Origin: Monilinia fructicola
Lineage: Eukaryota; Ascomycota; Leotiomycetes; Helotiales; Sclerotiniaceae
Assembly: GCA_008692225.1 (NCBI GenBank)
Contig: VICG01000012.1
Coordinates: 1,860,001-1,924,000 of the forward strand
Direction of reading: 5' to 3'
DNA: 64,000 bases
Shown here piece after piece: positions 23,741-35,070 of this stretch. The first letter of the stretch is position 1. Every line of letters begins with the position of its first letter. The notes below the pieces were generated by a model, which saw only the letters and a program-made list of their open reading frames with translations, made no database searches and was not told the DNA's origin. Both the position numbers and the translations under genes were made by a program.

Positions 23741-26037
23741 ATATGTTGAGGGTTAAGTGATTGGAACAAATGAATGAGATATTAGTTGGTTATGATAGGT
23801 TTGGGTATTAACTACTACTACTTGCTAATTATTGTTCACAACTGATAAACGATGCGTAGAATTGATCGATGAAGTCTACTTTCTGAGTGTGTGAATGAAA
23901 GAAATAACAAATAAAAGCCAAGTCTCAGAATGATTGAAATGAGATGATTTTCAGAGGTGGAGAAGGCGGTCGGGGGGTCCTTGAAAGAGATACTATAGTA
24001 AGTGTAAAAAGAGTGTCGCCTGTGGGTAAAGGAGTTGGAAGGAAATGGGGAAGGGGAAAGATAAGATGAGATGAGGTGAGATGTGATGGGATGTGATGTG
24101 ATTGGAGAAGCTGTGGTACGATGAGAATGGAGAGAAAGGGAGTAGCCATCAATATACAATTATTAGATTTTATATGATGCAAGACACACAATAGGAAGCA
24201 TGGCATGATAGGGATAATATAAGAAAACCATTCCTGACATGTTTATATTTAGGTTCGAGAAACGAAGAGAAAAAAACTTAAGATAGCAGAGCTTTACCTG
24301 CACCATGCTGTATCTGTGGCAAGGCCTAGATGGTGAGGTATGAAGTAAGTAGTTCTACTGTCGGTAATATGTTAAACTTGAAGTATCTTCCAGATCTAAT
24401 AAGAGGTCAAATTTTTGAAGAGATAAGATGAAACTTAGATAGAATCAATGGATGATTCTAGTGTGAAAGGCGGGCAATGGTAGGAAGTGACAAAATCAAC
24501 GCACGTAAGATTCGACTGCTAAGATCCTCCCTGCTTCTTATCACTGATTGTATCCAAGTCAGAAGAAAATACAGATGATGTGAAACAAACGCCTCTCATC
24601 AATTCATGAACCGTGTGAGTGCATGCAAATATCTCCAAAAATAGACCCATACAGTTCTCAGAGGTAATATCCCCCAAAAGACTCCAGTAAAACGTGATCC
24701 TCAATCCCGCGAGAACTTTGCACGGGAAGTAAAGAATTGGCCTTTGGGATATTTGAGAAAAAGCTTTGTCGCGAGTCTTTGCATGCGCGTTCCGAGCAGC
24801 TTCTGCCAACTTCGCACTCTTGGTTGAGTCATCCACGTTCTTGGATTTCTGAATTCGAAATTCCTTTTCGCGTTTTGCGCTATGAAACTGTGAGTATTGA
24901 ACTCTATTTCACTTCTCCCAGTCTTACATTGTATCGAATTCTTTCTTCTTCAATGTGGGATGAATTCTATGCATAGTTTGCCAGTTTCCCTGCATTTCTG
25001 ATTGAGCAGCCACATGTATAACCGTTGATATGGTATTCCAAGCATCGACTTCTTTTTCTCCAATACTACCATCAATGTCCGAAACCACCTCTAGATATCC
25101 ATTGGGACTCTTTGAGTCTTTGGCATACATGGACATATGGATCTTGTCTTGAATTATGCGTGGCATCGCCTTTGGTAGGTCTTTTAGGGGGTATTTGATT
25201 GTCACCTTCGATTTTGTCCTGAATGATATTTGGCTAAGTGTTCTTGAAAAAGAACTTGGGATTTTACCTGTCGATTTTCGCTCCATCTCTTGTCATATCT
25301 TCGGATCGAAATTGTTTGTACCACGTACGGAGACATGTTTCATCTTCATGATTGGATGCATGCATTCGTACTTGGTAGCCAACAGAAGGCTCATTCACTA
25401 ATATGGAGCGAATTGTGGGTGTCAATTGACGAAACATTGTTGATCCGAAAGTTCATTGATTCATCGTGGTTCTTCAGATAACCTAGGTTAAAGTCAGCTA
25501 TTTATTCCTCATCCAACCCCACAGTCTCTTCATGTTGGTGGCTGAGATATGGTGCCCATACCTGATGTAGTGTAACCGCACTTGATTTGTGCCATGCATG
25601 TGACCATGCACCAATGTTTGAGGAATAAAACAAGCCGCCAAACACTTATCTACAAAATCTGCCTTGAAACAATAGAAACATGATACATATATATACTTCT
25701 TTGTTCCGTGAGATGATCTGTATACTCGTTGAGCCCTTCAAAAATAGATGAACATTCCAAACAATAAGCATGCCATAAATCTATTTCAAAAATCTCCACC
25801 ACTTTTCCCACCGCTTCTCGACTTCTTCTTGTCTCCATGTTGCTTTTTCATCTTCAATCTTGCTATATTGGCTGAATTTTGTCTTCGATAAAACATATTA
25901 GCGCGTGCCGGTGAACTCAAAAGGTAACAGCACCTCAAAGCCATCAAATTGCATTGCTGTAGTAGAGTGCCATATCTAGACGCTAAAAATCACTTGTTTT
26001 TACCCCTTCTAGATTGGCTGGACTTAAAATTCTTCAC
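23741..26037. other. 2.3 kb of anonymous, probably non-functional sequence
   Basis: Ordinary composition. Two minus-strand frames (24519-24836 and 24924-25286) encode hydrophilic segments with no domain that I can name, and no splice pattern joins them convincingly. The interval could hold a decayed or lineage-specific gene. I do not call one. Confidence 0.4.
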
Positions 26038-26242
26038 AGATAAACTGCCGTTGAATTCGCTCTTTTTCTCTTATATCCCTCCTTAGCTGGTAGAGGTACC
26101 TCTTGATCTCCTCCCCCACCTGATTTGCCTGAAAGAAGTTCTTGAAGCCCTCTTCAGCGGTTTTGTTCTGCATGGGAGGCAAAACCCCGATGAATCGATT
26201 TTGCTTTTGACACGCACAAGATAAAAGAAATACACGACTTAC

Positions 26243-26842
26243 AAATGCTTCACTCTCTGTTGCTGCTCAACGGAGGCTTTTCCCGGGACTGTCGTTTTAT
26301 ATATGTTTTTTATCTCCTCATATAACCTTTGGTGTGTCTCTCTTCCTGATTACTAGACCGGTTCCGACTACTATCACATTGAATCTGAATCCCATCGGTA
26401 TTCTTTACATAATGTGTGCCGCGGCGCAATCCTTTCGATATTATTGATGGTAGAATGGCTTCGAGATCCTTCATCGACCAAACAGTATTCGCTTTTGAAG
26501 CAGTTCTAGAGGCCATGAGCACTTCGAGATTTGCATGGTGTTAATAGGCTCAACGTACTTGTTTACTTTTTGACCACCAGCACCCCCTGAGTGTACATAG
26601 GTTGTCCTGGCTATCTTTTTAGGGATAGTAGAATCATTGAACTCAGAATACCACTTCCTAGCAACTTCATATTCAGCCTCATCTGTCGATTGCACAGAAT
26701 AGAACTTGCAAGCCTTAAGGTCTAAATTTGAGAGTATAGGTCTTGCTTGAAAAGATAGTACACAAGTTGGTTGTTTGAGAATTGGAAAAGAAGGTTGGAG
26801 CAGCTTGGCTGTGAGCTGAACAAGAGCATTTGAACAATGCAT
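26243..26842 (-). CDS. mitochondrial GGQ-domain release-factor-like / peptidyl-tRNA hydrolase (ICT1/Pth4 type), frameshifted
   Basis: The family hydrolyses peptidyl-tRNA on stalled mitochondrial ribosomes. Exon 1 (26842-26559) encodes a basic, Ser-rich, presequence-like N-terminus and then the RF-1 signature IARTTYVHSGGAGGQKVNK with the catalytic GGQ intact. A 53-bp intron (GTACGT...CTCTAG) leads to exon 2 (26505-26243), reading TASKANTVWSMKDLEAILP and later IQIQCDSSRNRSSNQEERH. There the frame breaks at an ACACAC run (about 26330). Counting two bases less restores RLYEEIKNIYK and ASVEQQQRVKHL up to a GTAAGT donor at 26242. A basic Gly/Lys-rich C-terminus (SGKSGGGGD) lies in frame fragments down to about 26038, but its joining is uncertain. 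Start chosen at MHCSN. Gene versus pseudogene is unresolved. Confidence 0.7.
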
Positions 26843-27730
26843 ATTGAGAGTCTTGATGTGTGTAAAAATTGTACATGTATGCAAGGCAGGGGCTTTATCA
26901 GTACATGTATTGGTATTGTCACTTCGACAGCCTTTAAGGTTCAATGTCTCTCACCTGCCTAGAGGTTCACATCAAATTGGCAAACAAACTGAATTCTGCA
27001 CAACTGAAGACAAAAAAAACACACTGCAAACAGAAACCTTGCCCCTTTCAACCTCTGTACATACAACTTCCAAATGTTGTGTTACACTCGTTAAGACATA
27101 TGAGTGAGTGATTGAGATAGCCCTGAGGATACTACCAGGTAGAGTAGTAATGCTCAAAGTTATTATTATTACATAAGCGACGATATCTGCTGATCCGAAC
27201 TTTATCCGAGCTTCACTACTCAAATGTAGCTAGCGTAGAAATGTCTTCCAAATTCCTTGGCATGACCAAATTAATTCAATTCTTCTTTTATCAAGTAATC
27301 AAAAAGTATTTGCGACAACCTCAACAAACCCCAGACAACCTCATCGTCAACCTCTTCTTGACTCCAACATAATCCATTCAAGAAGCCATCAACTCAACAT
27401 TAGCAAAGACTCAAACATCTCTTGGTTCATCAAGACGACGCTTTTAACTCACAATACTTTGGGATAATTAACATTTCTTTGATTGAAGTTTCCCCCTTCA
27501 AAGTTTTCAATTGAGCAAACAGCCAGATTTTGCCTACATCTACCAGCTTTTAATTCCGAAGGCCTTGCATCACCGCTGCCAATCAAAATCATACCCCAAA
27601 TTTTCTAGTTTCCATATTTAACCTTTGAAATCAGTTTGTATCTTCTCCTAGCCCAGGACGTGGTCTCAAATTTCCAATTCATTCAACTTTGGTACTTTGT
27701 GTGCATTCCACACTCAAAACAAAGACATAT
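26843..27730. other. divergent intergenic region
   Basis: Separates the minus-strand GGQ gene from the plus-strand NAB3-like gene and should hold both promoters. Pyrimidine-rich tracts with CAAC/TCATC repeats lie at 27300-27480. No gene is recognised. Confidence 0.5.
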
Positions 27731-30314
27731 ATGACTTCCGAAGCACCTGAATTCCATACCAAAATCCAGTCTCCTCTCTCTCCACTTCCGGTTCATATCC
27801 CTAATCCATCCGAAATTCCCGTTCTTCGAAATCAGATTGATCAGACTTTCAATATGACAACGACACACGAGCCATCCAAGCCTGTCTTGGTGGTTCCTGA
27901 GACCATTGAATCTTCCCCTTCAGATACTCGATTTTCAGATGCGTATGATGAGAAGGATGAGGATACAACGGAAGCAAAAGCTGAGGAGGAAGATGGAAGC
28001 GATGGTTATGCCATGACATTTGACTCTGATGGGGAAGAACATTCAGATAGTCATGATCAATCACAGGCAGTTGACCAAAAGTCGAACAGTCTCTCTAACA
28101 CAGTGCCAACGAGCGAATTGTCTACTTCTCTTCCCAACGATCGATCTGCCACATTTGATACCCAAAATGGTCCAGAAACCCAACCCCGCCCTACCACCCC
28201 TTCTCTTACTGTTGCCTCGATTCCTCAGCCTACAGCTGCCCAAAGCTCTGATGATACTCAAAATCCCACTATCAAGACGGAATCCACAAACTCTGAGGAT
28301 ACCAACGGAGACATAGACATTCAGCAGCTTTTGGACAATATCACTGCCAATGCCGAGATTAATGCACAAGCTGCCCGCCCAAACTCTTCCTCTTCTAGCA
28401 ATGCCCCTCCAAAAGGTAGCTCAAGTCTACCCACCCATGCAAGCCTTCCCCCCCCGCCACAAATTACACAAATCCCCAAACGTTCCAATTATACCTCATT
28501 CGATGATCCCCATAAGTACAATGTTGGAGGTTCAGGTTATTCCCACCAGCCCAATTCCTATAACCATTCTGGTGTAACACCATCATTAGTTGCAGTTGGT
28601 GCTCCTGGTACCGCTACTGATCCCCGATATGGACTTCCCCCACCCCCTTCTGTCTCTTTCAATCCTTCCCAAGACGCAAAAGAGCCCAAATCATTATCTA
28701 CAATCCCACCACATTCCCTCTGTCCCGTCCTCTGATGGACATGATAATGATGACAGACCTTGGGGACCGGCCGTTCAGAAAAAAATATGATGAATTTCTT
28801 GACAGAGAGCGAACATATGTTACCGAAGGGCTCTGGGAACGATTCCCAAAAGGCTCACGATTGTTTATAGGTAAGAGGATTTTATGCGATGACACTGAAC
28901 ATCAAAAGTCTAACATATCTCAGGTAACCTTCCCTCGGAAAAACTTACCAAACGAGATTTGTTCCATGTTTTTCACAAGTATGGTGAACTTGCTCAAATA
29001 TCAATCAAGCAAGCATTCGGCTTCGTCCAATTTCATGACGCTGCCGCTTGTTTCAAAGCTCTCGAGATGGAGCAGGGTAAGGAAGTTAGAGGCCGCAAAA
29101 TGCGTAAGTCGTTTCATTCCGCTCCCCGAGACTAGGCTAACATTCTCTTGTTCAGACCTCGAAGTCTCAAAGGCGCAGAAGAACACACGAAAGGAACATA
29201 CTTCCGGTCAATCCTGGAGAAGATCTCAATCCCCGAACGTTCAAGAACAAGCACATCAGGTCGTAGTCGAAATTCCCAGTTTGAATCTCGTGGTTCTAAC
29301 TACAACCAAAATGATCGCAACCATAATGATCGTTATAGATCACAACAACCGCATAGCACTCAGCGTGCACATGATGGCTACCGACCGGGTAGATCACCAT
29401 CGCCAAGTCGAGGTTATAGAGGTAGAGATGAACATAGATCTACTCGTAATAGTGCATCGTATGATTCTAGAGATAGACGCCGTTCACGATCTCCCTTTTC
29501 AGGCGCACAACGTGGCGGTTATCGAGACCGTAGCCCAAGTCCTAGAACTCGTGAAGCAAATGAAGATGGCACACTTCAAATTCCTCGACGCGAGCCCTCG
29601 ATGGTTCCCGATGTTCAAATCATTCTCATGGCGGAACTAGACCGAGGCTTTGTCTCCTGGGTTGAGGGAGAGCTTCGTGGACGAGGTGTGAAAACTGAAG
29701 TAATGTTCCTGAGCCCTAGACTTCCACTTCAAGCTGTCGTTCGTAGGCAGATCCTTGAAGGTGTTATCGCCGTTTCGCAACTCGATGTCAGATCCCAAAA
29801 TGCCAGCAAAATCCCTCTCCAAGTATTTGATCGCTCAGGAGGCATCAACGCTGCGGTTCGATTTGATGAATATCAAGATCTGGAACCTAAGATTGCTGCC
29901 GAGCTTGTTGTACGTGCGAAATCCCTAGCTCAAAGACCTCAGTACCCTCCAAATTCAGCTCCAGTATACCAAGCACCAGCCTCAACAGCACAGCCCAATC
30001 CAAATATTGCAAATATCATGGGTCAACTGGACAATTCCACTTTGCAGAAGCTGTTGGGTACATTGAACAATATGCCTCAGCAACAGAATGCACCCGCTGT
30101 GGCAGCGAATTCAGCAGTTGACCTTGTCAGTTTGTTGGGCGGCTTGGCACCACAACAGCAAGCACCACAGCCAATGTACCAGCAATCAATTCCACAAGCA
30201 GCAGCCGACCCTTATGGTAGCTATAAAAACAACGTGGCATATGGGCAACCAGCTGCACAACAAAAACGGACAGGACGCGCAGCAGGTTCAGGCTATCATG
30301 GCTCAATTGGCTAG
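27731..30314 (+). CDS. NAB3-like nuclear RNA-binding protein (RRM), frameshifted assembly
   Basis: In yeast, Nab3 partners Nrd1 in termination and surveillance of short non-coding Pol II transcripts. Three exons: 27731-28870, 28924-29103 and 29156-30314, with canonical introns of 53 and 52 bp. Layout: an acidic Ser/Thr/Pro-rich N-terminus (1-370), an RRM at about 375-445 (RLFIG, NLPSEKLTKRDLFHVFHKYG, QAFGFVQFHD, HLEVSKAQ), an RS/RG-rich linker, a C-terminal domain at about 585-700 (VQIILMAELDRGFVSWVEGE) resembling the anticodon-binding-like fold, and a Gln/Pro-rich tail. The frame breaks at CCC near 28705, at A7 near 28785, and by a net two bases at 29200-29260. Discounting four extra bases gives exactly 825 codons. 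The start could alternatively be MTTTHE at 27855. Splice signals and the RRM are intact, so I favour a functional gene with sequence errors. Confidence 0.85.
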
Positions 30315-30944
30315 ATATAGACAGTGAACATTGCGTTCACACTATGTTTATTTTCTTCTCCTGGGAGGCCATCATTGAACTTGCATATGGGATTGGCGTT
30401 CTAGGGTGTATTGCGTGAGGAGTTATAGTCGATTTTCATTACCCATACATTTCAAGGTTATGGCATGGTATGGGCGTTGTTATGATACTGCAAGTTGTTT
30501 TTTTCCTACTTGTATGATGTGCATGATGGATGCGTTTTCTCGATGAATTTGCGATGAGGCCATGCTATGAAATAAATCAGAACGGGAAAAAATCGCCACG
30601 TGCGTACACAGATACCACTATTCTTGATATGATTAATACCAAGCAATACAGATATTTCTATTCTATGTCTGTCTATATACCGAGTGAGGTTTATTCGTTA
30701 AGTGAGAAGTATGGTTGCCTTTCTTGTAGCCTACAATTGCTGTGCATGGGTTGAGAATATCCTTCAAGAGGATCAGAAATAGAAGTGGAGTGTATCTGAA
30801 CATGAAGTTCGTGTACTTTTATACAAATAACTTGTAGTGTGTGATCATAGTAATTTAAAGCATTTTAGGCTTCGAAGGCCACGCTGCTGGTCTTAGAAAT
30901 TGATTAGTCGAACAGTTCTAGGCGTTTTAAAATCATCCACCGAC
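30315..30944. other. convergent 3' intergenic region
   Basis: Lies between the 3' ends of the NAB3-like and LETM1-like genes. AT-richer, with several AATAAA-like signals (for example near 30571). A short plus-strand frame at 30530-30754 has no recognisable content. Confidence 0.5.
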
Positions 30945-31937
30945 TCACCTGGTCAAGAGTAGAGTTTCCACCCCAGTCTTTTCCCTCGACCTCAACCAGG
31001 CGTTCATATGCATCCGCAAGATATGAACATCCTTTCCAATAACATTGATACCCCTCTCCACGCACGCCATCCTCACCTCTTCCTCTTCCATATTCTTCAC
31101 GCCCCCATCCCTCTTAATCAACAGATCATCCAACTCCAAGTATTCCACCCTCTTCGCCACCTTCCTCTTCAGTATCGCATTCGGCAATCCTGGCAGTCTA
31201 CCCCCTATATAATCCCACATACTACTACTCAATCCCAAACTCCAACTAATATGCAATAACTGCATACGCTGTAAACCCTGAACACCCGTCCCATCCACCG
31301 GGGTCTTGATTGTCAAATTCCTAAAACTGATCGCCCTCCGCTCTTCCAACTTCTTTCTATCCGAATCAATCTGTTTTGGAATCCGACATGTCCACGGCAC
31401 CACGCTACTAATCGCAATGACCACCAACGGCGTAAACTCCCCGCAAACCAAAAACACAACGCGAATATCGGCACTCGTTTCACGTCATGGCGATTCCTCG
31501 TCAAGAGTTGGAAATCGGCGCGGGAAAGCGCGTCGCTCTGCACGGCAGATGAGAGGGATGATTTGTGCTGCGCGTCGATGCGTGCCTGGATGTTGCGGGA
31601 GGCGATAAAGTTTGTAGTAGATGTTCTTGACGCCTGTCTTGTAGAATCTGGCATAGGCTTTTCCGAGCGTCAGGGCGTATTTGAAAAAGAAGGGTTGGTT
31701 GGGTTCGCGGATGGGGAGATCGAGGGGCGCGGGAAGGGTAGAGGGGGGCCGTTGACGGTGTGGGTGGGGGCTAGGGTTGAGGGGGGGCGGTGTTGGTTTG
31801 GAGAAGGCGTTGGCTGGAGGGCAGATGAGTGAGGGCTGGAATTGGGATTTGAGGTTTTGGGTTGATCGGAAGAGGATTGATGGGGTGCGCATGCTGCGCA
31901 TTGCAATAGTAGTCATCGCATTGGTGTATATGTTCAC
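30945..31937 (-). CDS. mitochondrial LETM1-domain protein, frameshifted
   Basis: LETM1 proteins (yeast Mdm38/Ylh47) sit in the mitochondrial inner membrane and act in K+/H+ homeostasis and mitoribosome association. An N-terminal presequence (MTTIAMRSMRTPSILFRSTQ) and a Pro-rich linker lead to KYALTLGKAYARFYKTGVKN, a short helix region, and DFQLLTRNRHDVKRVPIFAL followed by VCGEFTPLVVIAISSVVPWT, the family's membrane segment. The ribosome-binding part follows (LQRMQLLHISWSLGLSS, ILKRKVAKRVEYLELDDLLI). Two frame changes are visible: +1 A in ACAAAC near 31618 and a net -1 at GCGTTGTG near 31460. They cancel, and 993 bp gives 330 codons plus a stop. No introns. Shorter than Mdm38, so this may be a LETM1-like paralogue. 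The start could be M at 31937, 31916 or 31901. Confidence 0.8.
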
Positions 31938-32120
31938 TTGATACCCTTTTGAATGTGAAGATATGTGAATGGAAGTGTTGTGTTGTTGAAAACCAACTGG
32001 AAAGATGGAAATTCACATTACTCGAGTAGTGGCATTTTGATTTTCCGCATACTGATTGATGTCGCCTGGGGTTATTGGATTCACTTTAGTTTCACAAGGA
32101 TCAAGGTTAATATATATATA

Positions 32121-32301
32121 CTTAGTGTTGTTTTAGGTTTATATTGGGCTAAAAATTAACTAAAAACGGAATTTATTTTAAAACTTTTATAGTAAATCAA
32201 CGAATCTATTAAATAGTATAAATAATGATTTGTAGTATTATTAAATTAGAAAATAAACAATTAGTATATTTAGATTCTTAAAAACCTAAAATAATACTAA
32301 G
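32121..32301. mobile_element. 181-bp MITE in the LETM1-FRE interval
   Basis: Terminal inverted repeats CTTAGTGTTGTTTTAGG and, in complement, CTTAGTATTATTTTAGG (three transitions), flanked by TA/TATATA on both sides. The interior matches the element at 19807-20057 in reverse orientation. Non-coding. A (TA)n tract follows at 32301-32342. Confidence 0.75.
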
Positions 32302-32311
32302 TATATATATA

Positions 32312-32341
<30 letters not shown>

Positions 32342-32342
<1 letters not shown>

Positions 32343-32882
32343 CTCGTACTCTTAAATATTATACTCATATAAATAACTCTCTTATTATTTTGTCTATAAG
32401 TTATAGATTTTCTCGATTATGTCTAATTTATTTATTTTTTTAAAAATAATAAATATTAAGAAAACTCCAAATAGAAATTTTATTATCTTTACTTGTACAA
32501 GTACATTCTTATAGAATCTTTTTTTAACGAGTAGACATACAGCTAGTGACATTAGTCCTTATTGGTATTAGTGTATTAGGTCTTTCTTTCATTGGTTGAA
32601 CGACATACTAGGGATCTAGGTACTGTAGTGCTTACATTATACCTACTGTATATAGTAAGCCGAAAGGTTTCGGAGGAGGACTGTGAGATGACAGCAATAC
32701 CATAAAAACTTTATTCGTTGGCAATTCTTATTCTTATGGGCCATTTGAGAGTACAAGTAAGTATAACATAGTTGGGTGTGCTGTCCTGAATAATATCCTT
32801 CCTAGTAGACATTCAACCTTTTGGAAAAGACGTTCGTGTAAGAGGAGTCGTCTTCAATATCAATCAATCATCACAGATCACA
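32342..32882. other. intergenic region upstream of the ferric reductase gene
   Basis: AT-rich to about 32510, then ordinary sequence leading to the gene start at 32883. Presumably contains its promoter. No gene seen. Confidence 0.5.
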
Positions 32883-35070
32883 ATGTCCTGGCCATATCGC
32901 ATCTACTTTGACCATACAAAAGAGCAACTCGCTCAAAGACGTATACTCCTCGATCGTTTATGGCATCTATGCTCAACTCTCTGTTTTCATCCCGATTATT
33001 CTCTATAATCTCTATCGCTTATCAGTATGGGTATATTCCGAACGACAAAGATCCAAGGTAGATTATTCAGCTGTTCCCAGCTCTCCAACGTTGAAGATGA
33101 GGAGGAGTTCAAAGAGGGCGATCTTTGGAAGGAAGATGAGAGGTGTGGTTTGGTGGTTGGTTAGGAGATGAAGTTGTCAAGGGCTGGGGAGAGAGGGGTC
33201 ATTGGATCGCTGCGGGGTTGTGGGGAGCTTGGATGGGATTTCTGTGTGTGCATAATACCGGTGATGGTATGTGACTTTCGTGTTCATGCTCCTGTTTCGG
33301 TTTCTGGCTGTTTTGTATGAGTGTATTGAGAGTATACCGGCCCAAGTAAAGTTACTATGGTCATTTGTGTACTAGAGCTGGCTTTCTGAAGAACTTCCAA
33401 CGTTGTATAAGACAACTCTAGATGCATTAAAAGGGCATCTAGAAATCCGAACTAGCGTACCCAGTCCGTAAGCTTCAATACCCTGGAAGTTATGAATCCA
33501 CGAGAATGATTTCTGCATCTCTTTCTTGGAGGTAAATTGGATGTTCTAGATCTCAAGGAAAGAAGACGGGGGTTGGCTTCGACATATGAAACACAGTCAA
33601 ACAATAAAGCCTTTTATAATGTCACCCTGGATCATTTTCTGGTACCTCGATATAATGGCTAACGATTGACCCAGATTATTTTCATATAACTAAAAGATTT
33701 GGAGTAGTTGCAGCATCACAATTCCCTGCGCATTATGCATTGTCCATGAAGTCTTTACGTTCACCTCTTTCAGTACTATTTAGATCATCTCATGAACAGC
33801 TCAATACCTGGCACAGAATATCAGGTCGAGTTCTTTGGACTCTACTTTTTTGCCACGCTAGCTGGTATTTGAATGTGTTCATTCAGATTGGAAATCTATC
33901 CCAGAAGCTCACAACACCTGTAGTAATCTTCGGAGTTGTTTCTTTCCAGCTTATTAACCTCCTAATTATCACAAGTTCAACTGCTGTTCGTCGCTGGTCA
34001 TATCGATTATTCTTCATAGTCCATATTTTTGTCGCCTTTGCGATAGTTCCCCTCCTATTTTTTCATGCCACTCCTCTCCGAGTCTATATAATCGAAGCAG
34101 TCGCCCTCTTCATAATCGACCTTGTCATTCGAAAACTTAATACATTTACCGCCTTCGCTACCATCCAACCAGTCCCAGAACTTCTCTTCTGAAAGTTGCG
34201 ATTCCAGTTACTCCTTCTCAGCTCTCTCGCTTTCAATACGCACCAGGCCAACACATTTACCTATCTATTCCTTCATCCTCAGTTCCCAAAACTGTTGAAT
34301 ACAATCGTCATCTCCACGAATTGTTGTACAATCCATTCAGCGTTGCTTCCGTTTCAGCTACCCCGTCGCCACACGTCACGCTGACTCTCCGTACCCAGAG
34401 CGGTCCCACGACATCCGCCCTCTCCTCGCTCTCACACCTTAGCAAAGCCCGCCCACCGCTCAATATCGAAGGCCCATATGGAACCTCTCGCAAATTCCCC
34501 AGGCTAGCCGAGAAATTCGATCGAGTGTTACTCGTAGCCGGAGGCGTAGGCGCCACCTTCACACTCCCCATCTACCGAAGCGTGAAAGAAGGAATGGAAA
34601 ACGAAGGCAGAATAAATGCTAGTGTAAGAATGGTCTGGGTTATGAGAGAAGCAGCCGAATCCTCATGGGCATTATCCTCACCCGAACACCCTTCCTTCAA
34701 ACTCGAGGATTCCTCAGAGGAAGACGAGGACAGAGAAGGTGAGGAACTAAAAGCCGAAAAACCAGGCGATGATGGTATCGAATTATATGTTACAACCCCT
34801 CAAACATCCAGCTCAGACTTCGCTTCTTCGGAATCCAACGGTGTAGAAATGCATAATATAACATCTACCCTCAACACACCCAAAACAACATATTCACGCC
34901 CCGATCTACGCGCCATAGTAGACGAAACATTTTCTCAGGGCTTAGAAGAAAGAGTGGCGATATTAATATGTGGACCACCTGGCATGGCCGCAGAGCTAAG
35001 AACACACGTGGGAAGATGGGTTGAGAAAGGTCGGCACGTCTGGTGGCATGATGAGGGATTTGGTTGGTAA
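32883..35070 (+). CDS. ferric reductase-like transmembrane oxidoreductase (FRE/NOX superfamily), frameshifted
   Basis: The family transfers electrons from NADPH through FAD and two haems to extracellular ferric or cupric ions. Exon 1 (32883-33266) encodes MSWPYRIYFDHTKEQLAQRR, YGIYAQLSVFIPIILYNLYR and GHWIAAGLWGAWMGFLCVHN. Exon 2 (33675-35070) encodes the haem-binding helices (NTWHRISGRVLW, LLFCHASWYLN, RRWSYRLFFIVHIF, LLFFH), a weak FAD motif (YNPFSVAS), the NAD-binding GGVGATF and CGPPGM motifs, and an acidic insert at about residues 470-490. The intron is 408 bp, unusually long here. Frame breaks: +1 T near 32959, +1 near 33162 (TTGGTTAGG) and a net -1 near 34185. Accounting for these gives 593 codons. 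No signal peptide is seen. The substrate is not determinable. Confidence 0.85.

Noticed and set aside
24519..25286. Two minus-strand frames that might be exons of one gene
   Set aside because: Composition is coding-like, but no intron joins them with a kept frame and no family is recognised. Described as anonymous sequence instead.
28700..28800. An intron explaining the NAB3 frame changes
   Set aside because: No GT donor of usable quality lies at the break, and the residues across it continue without a gap. Single extra bases in CCC and A7 explain it better.
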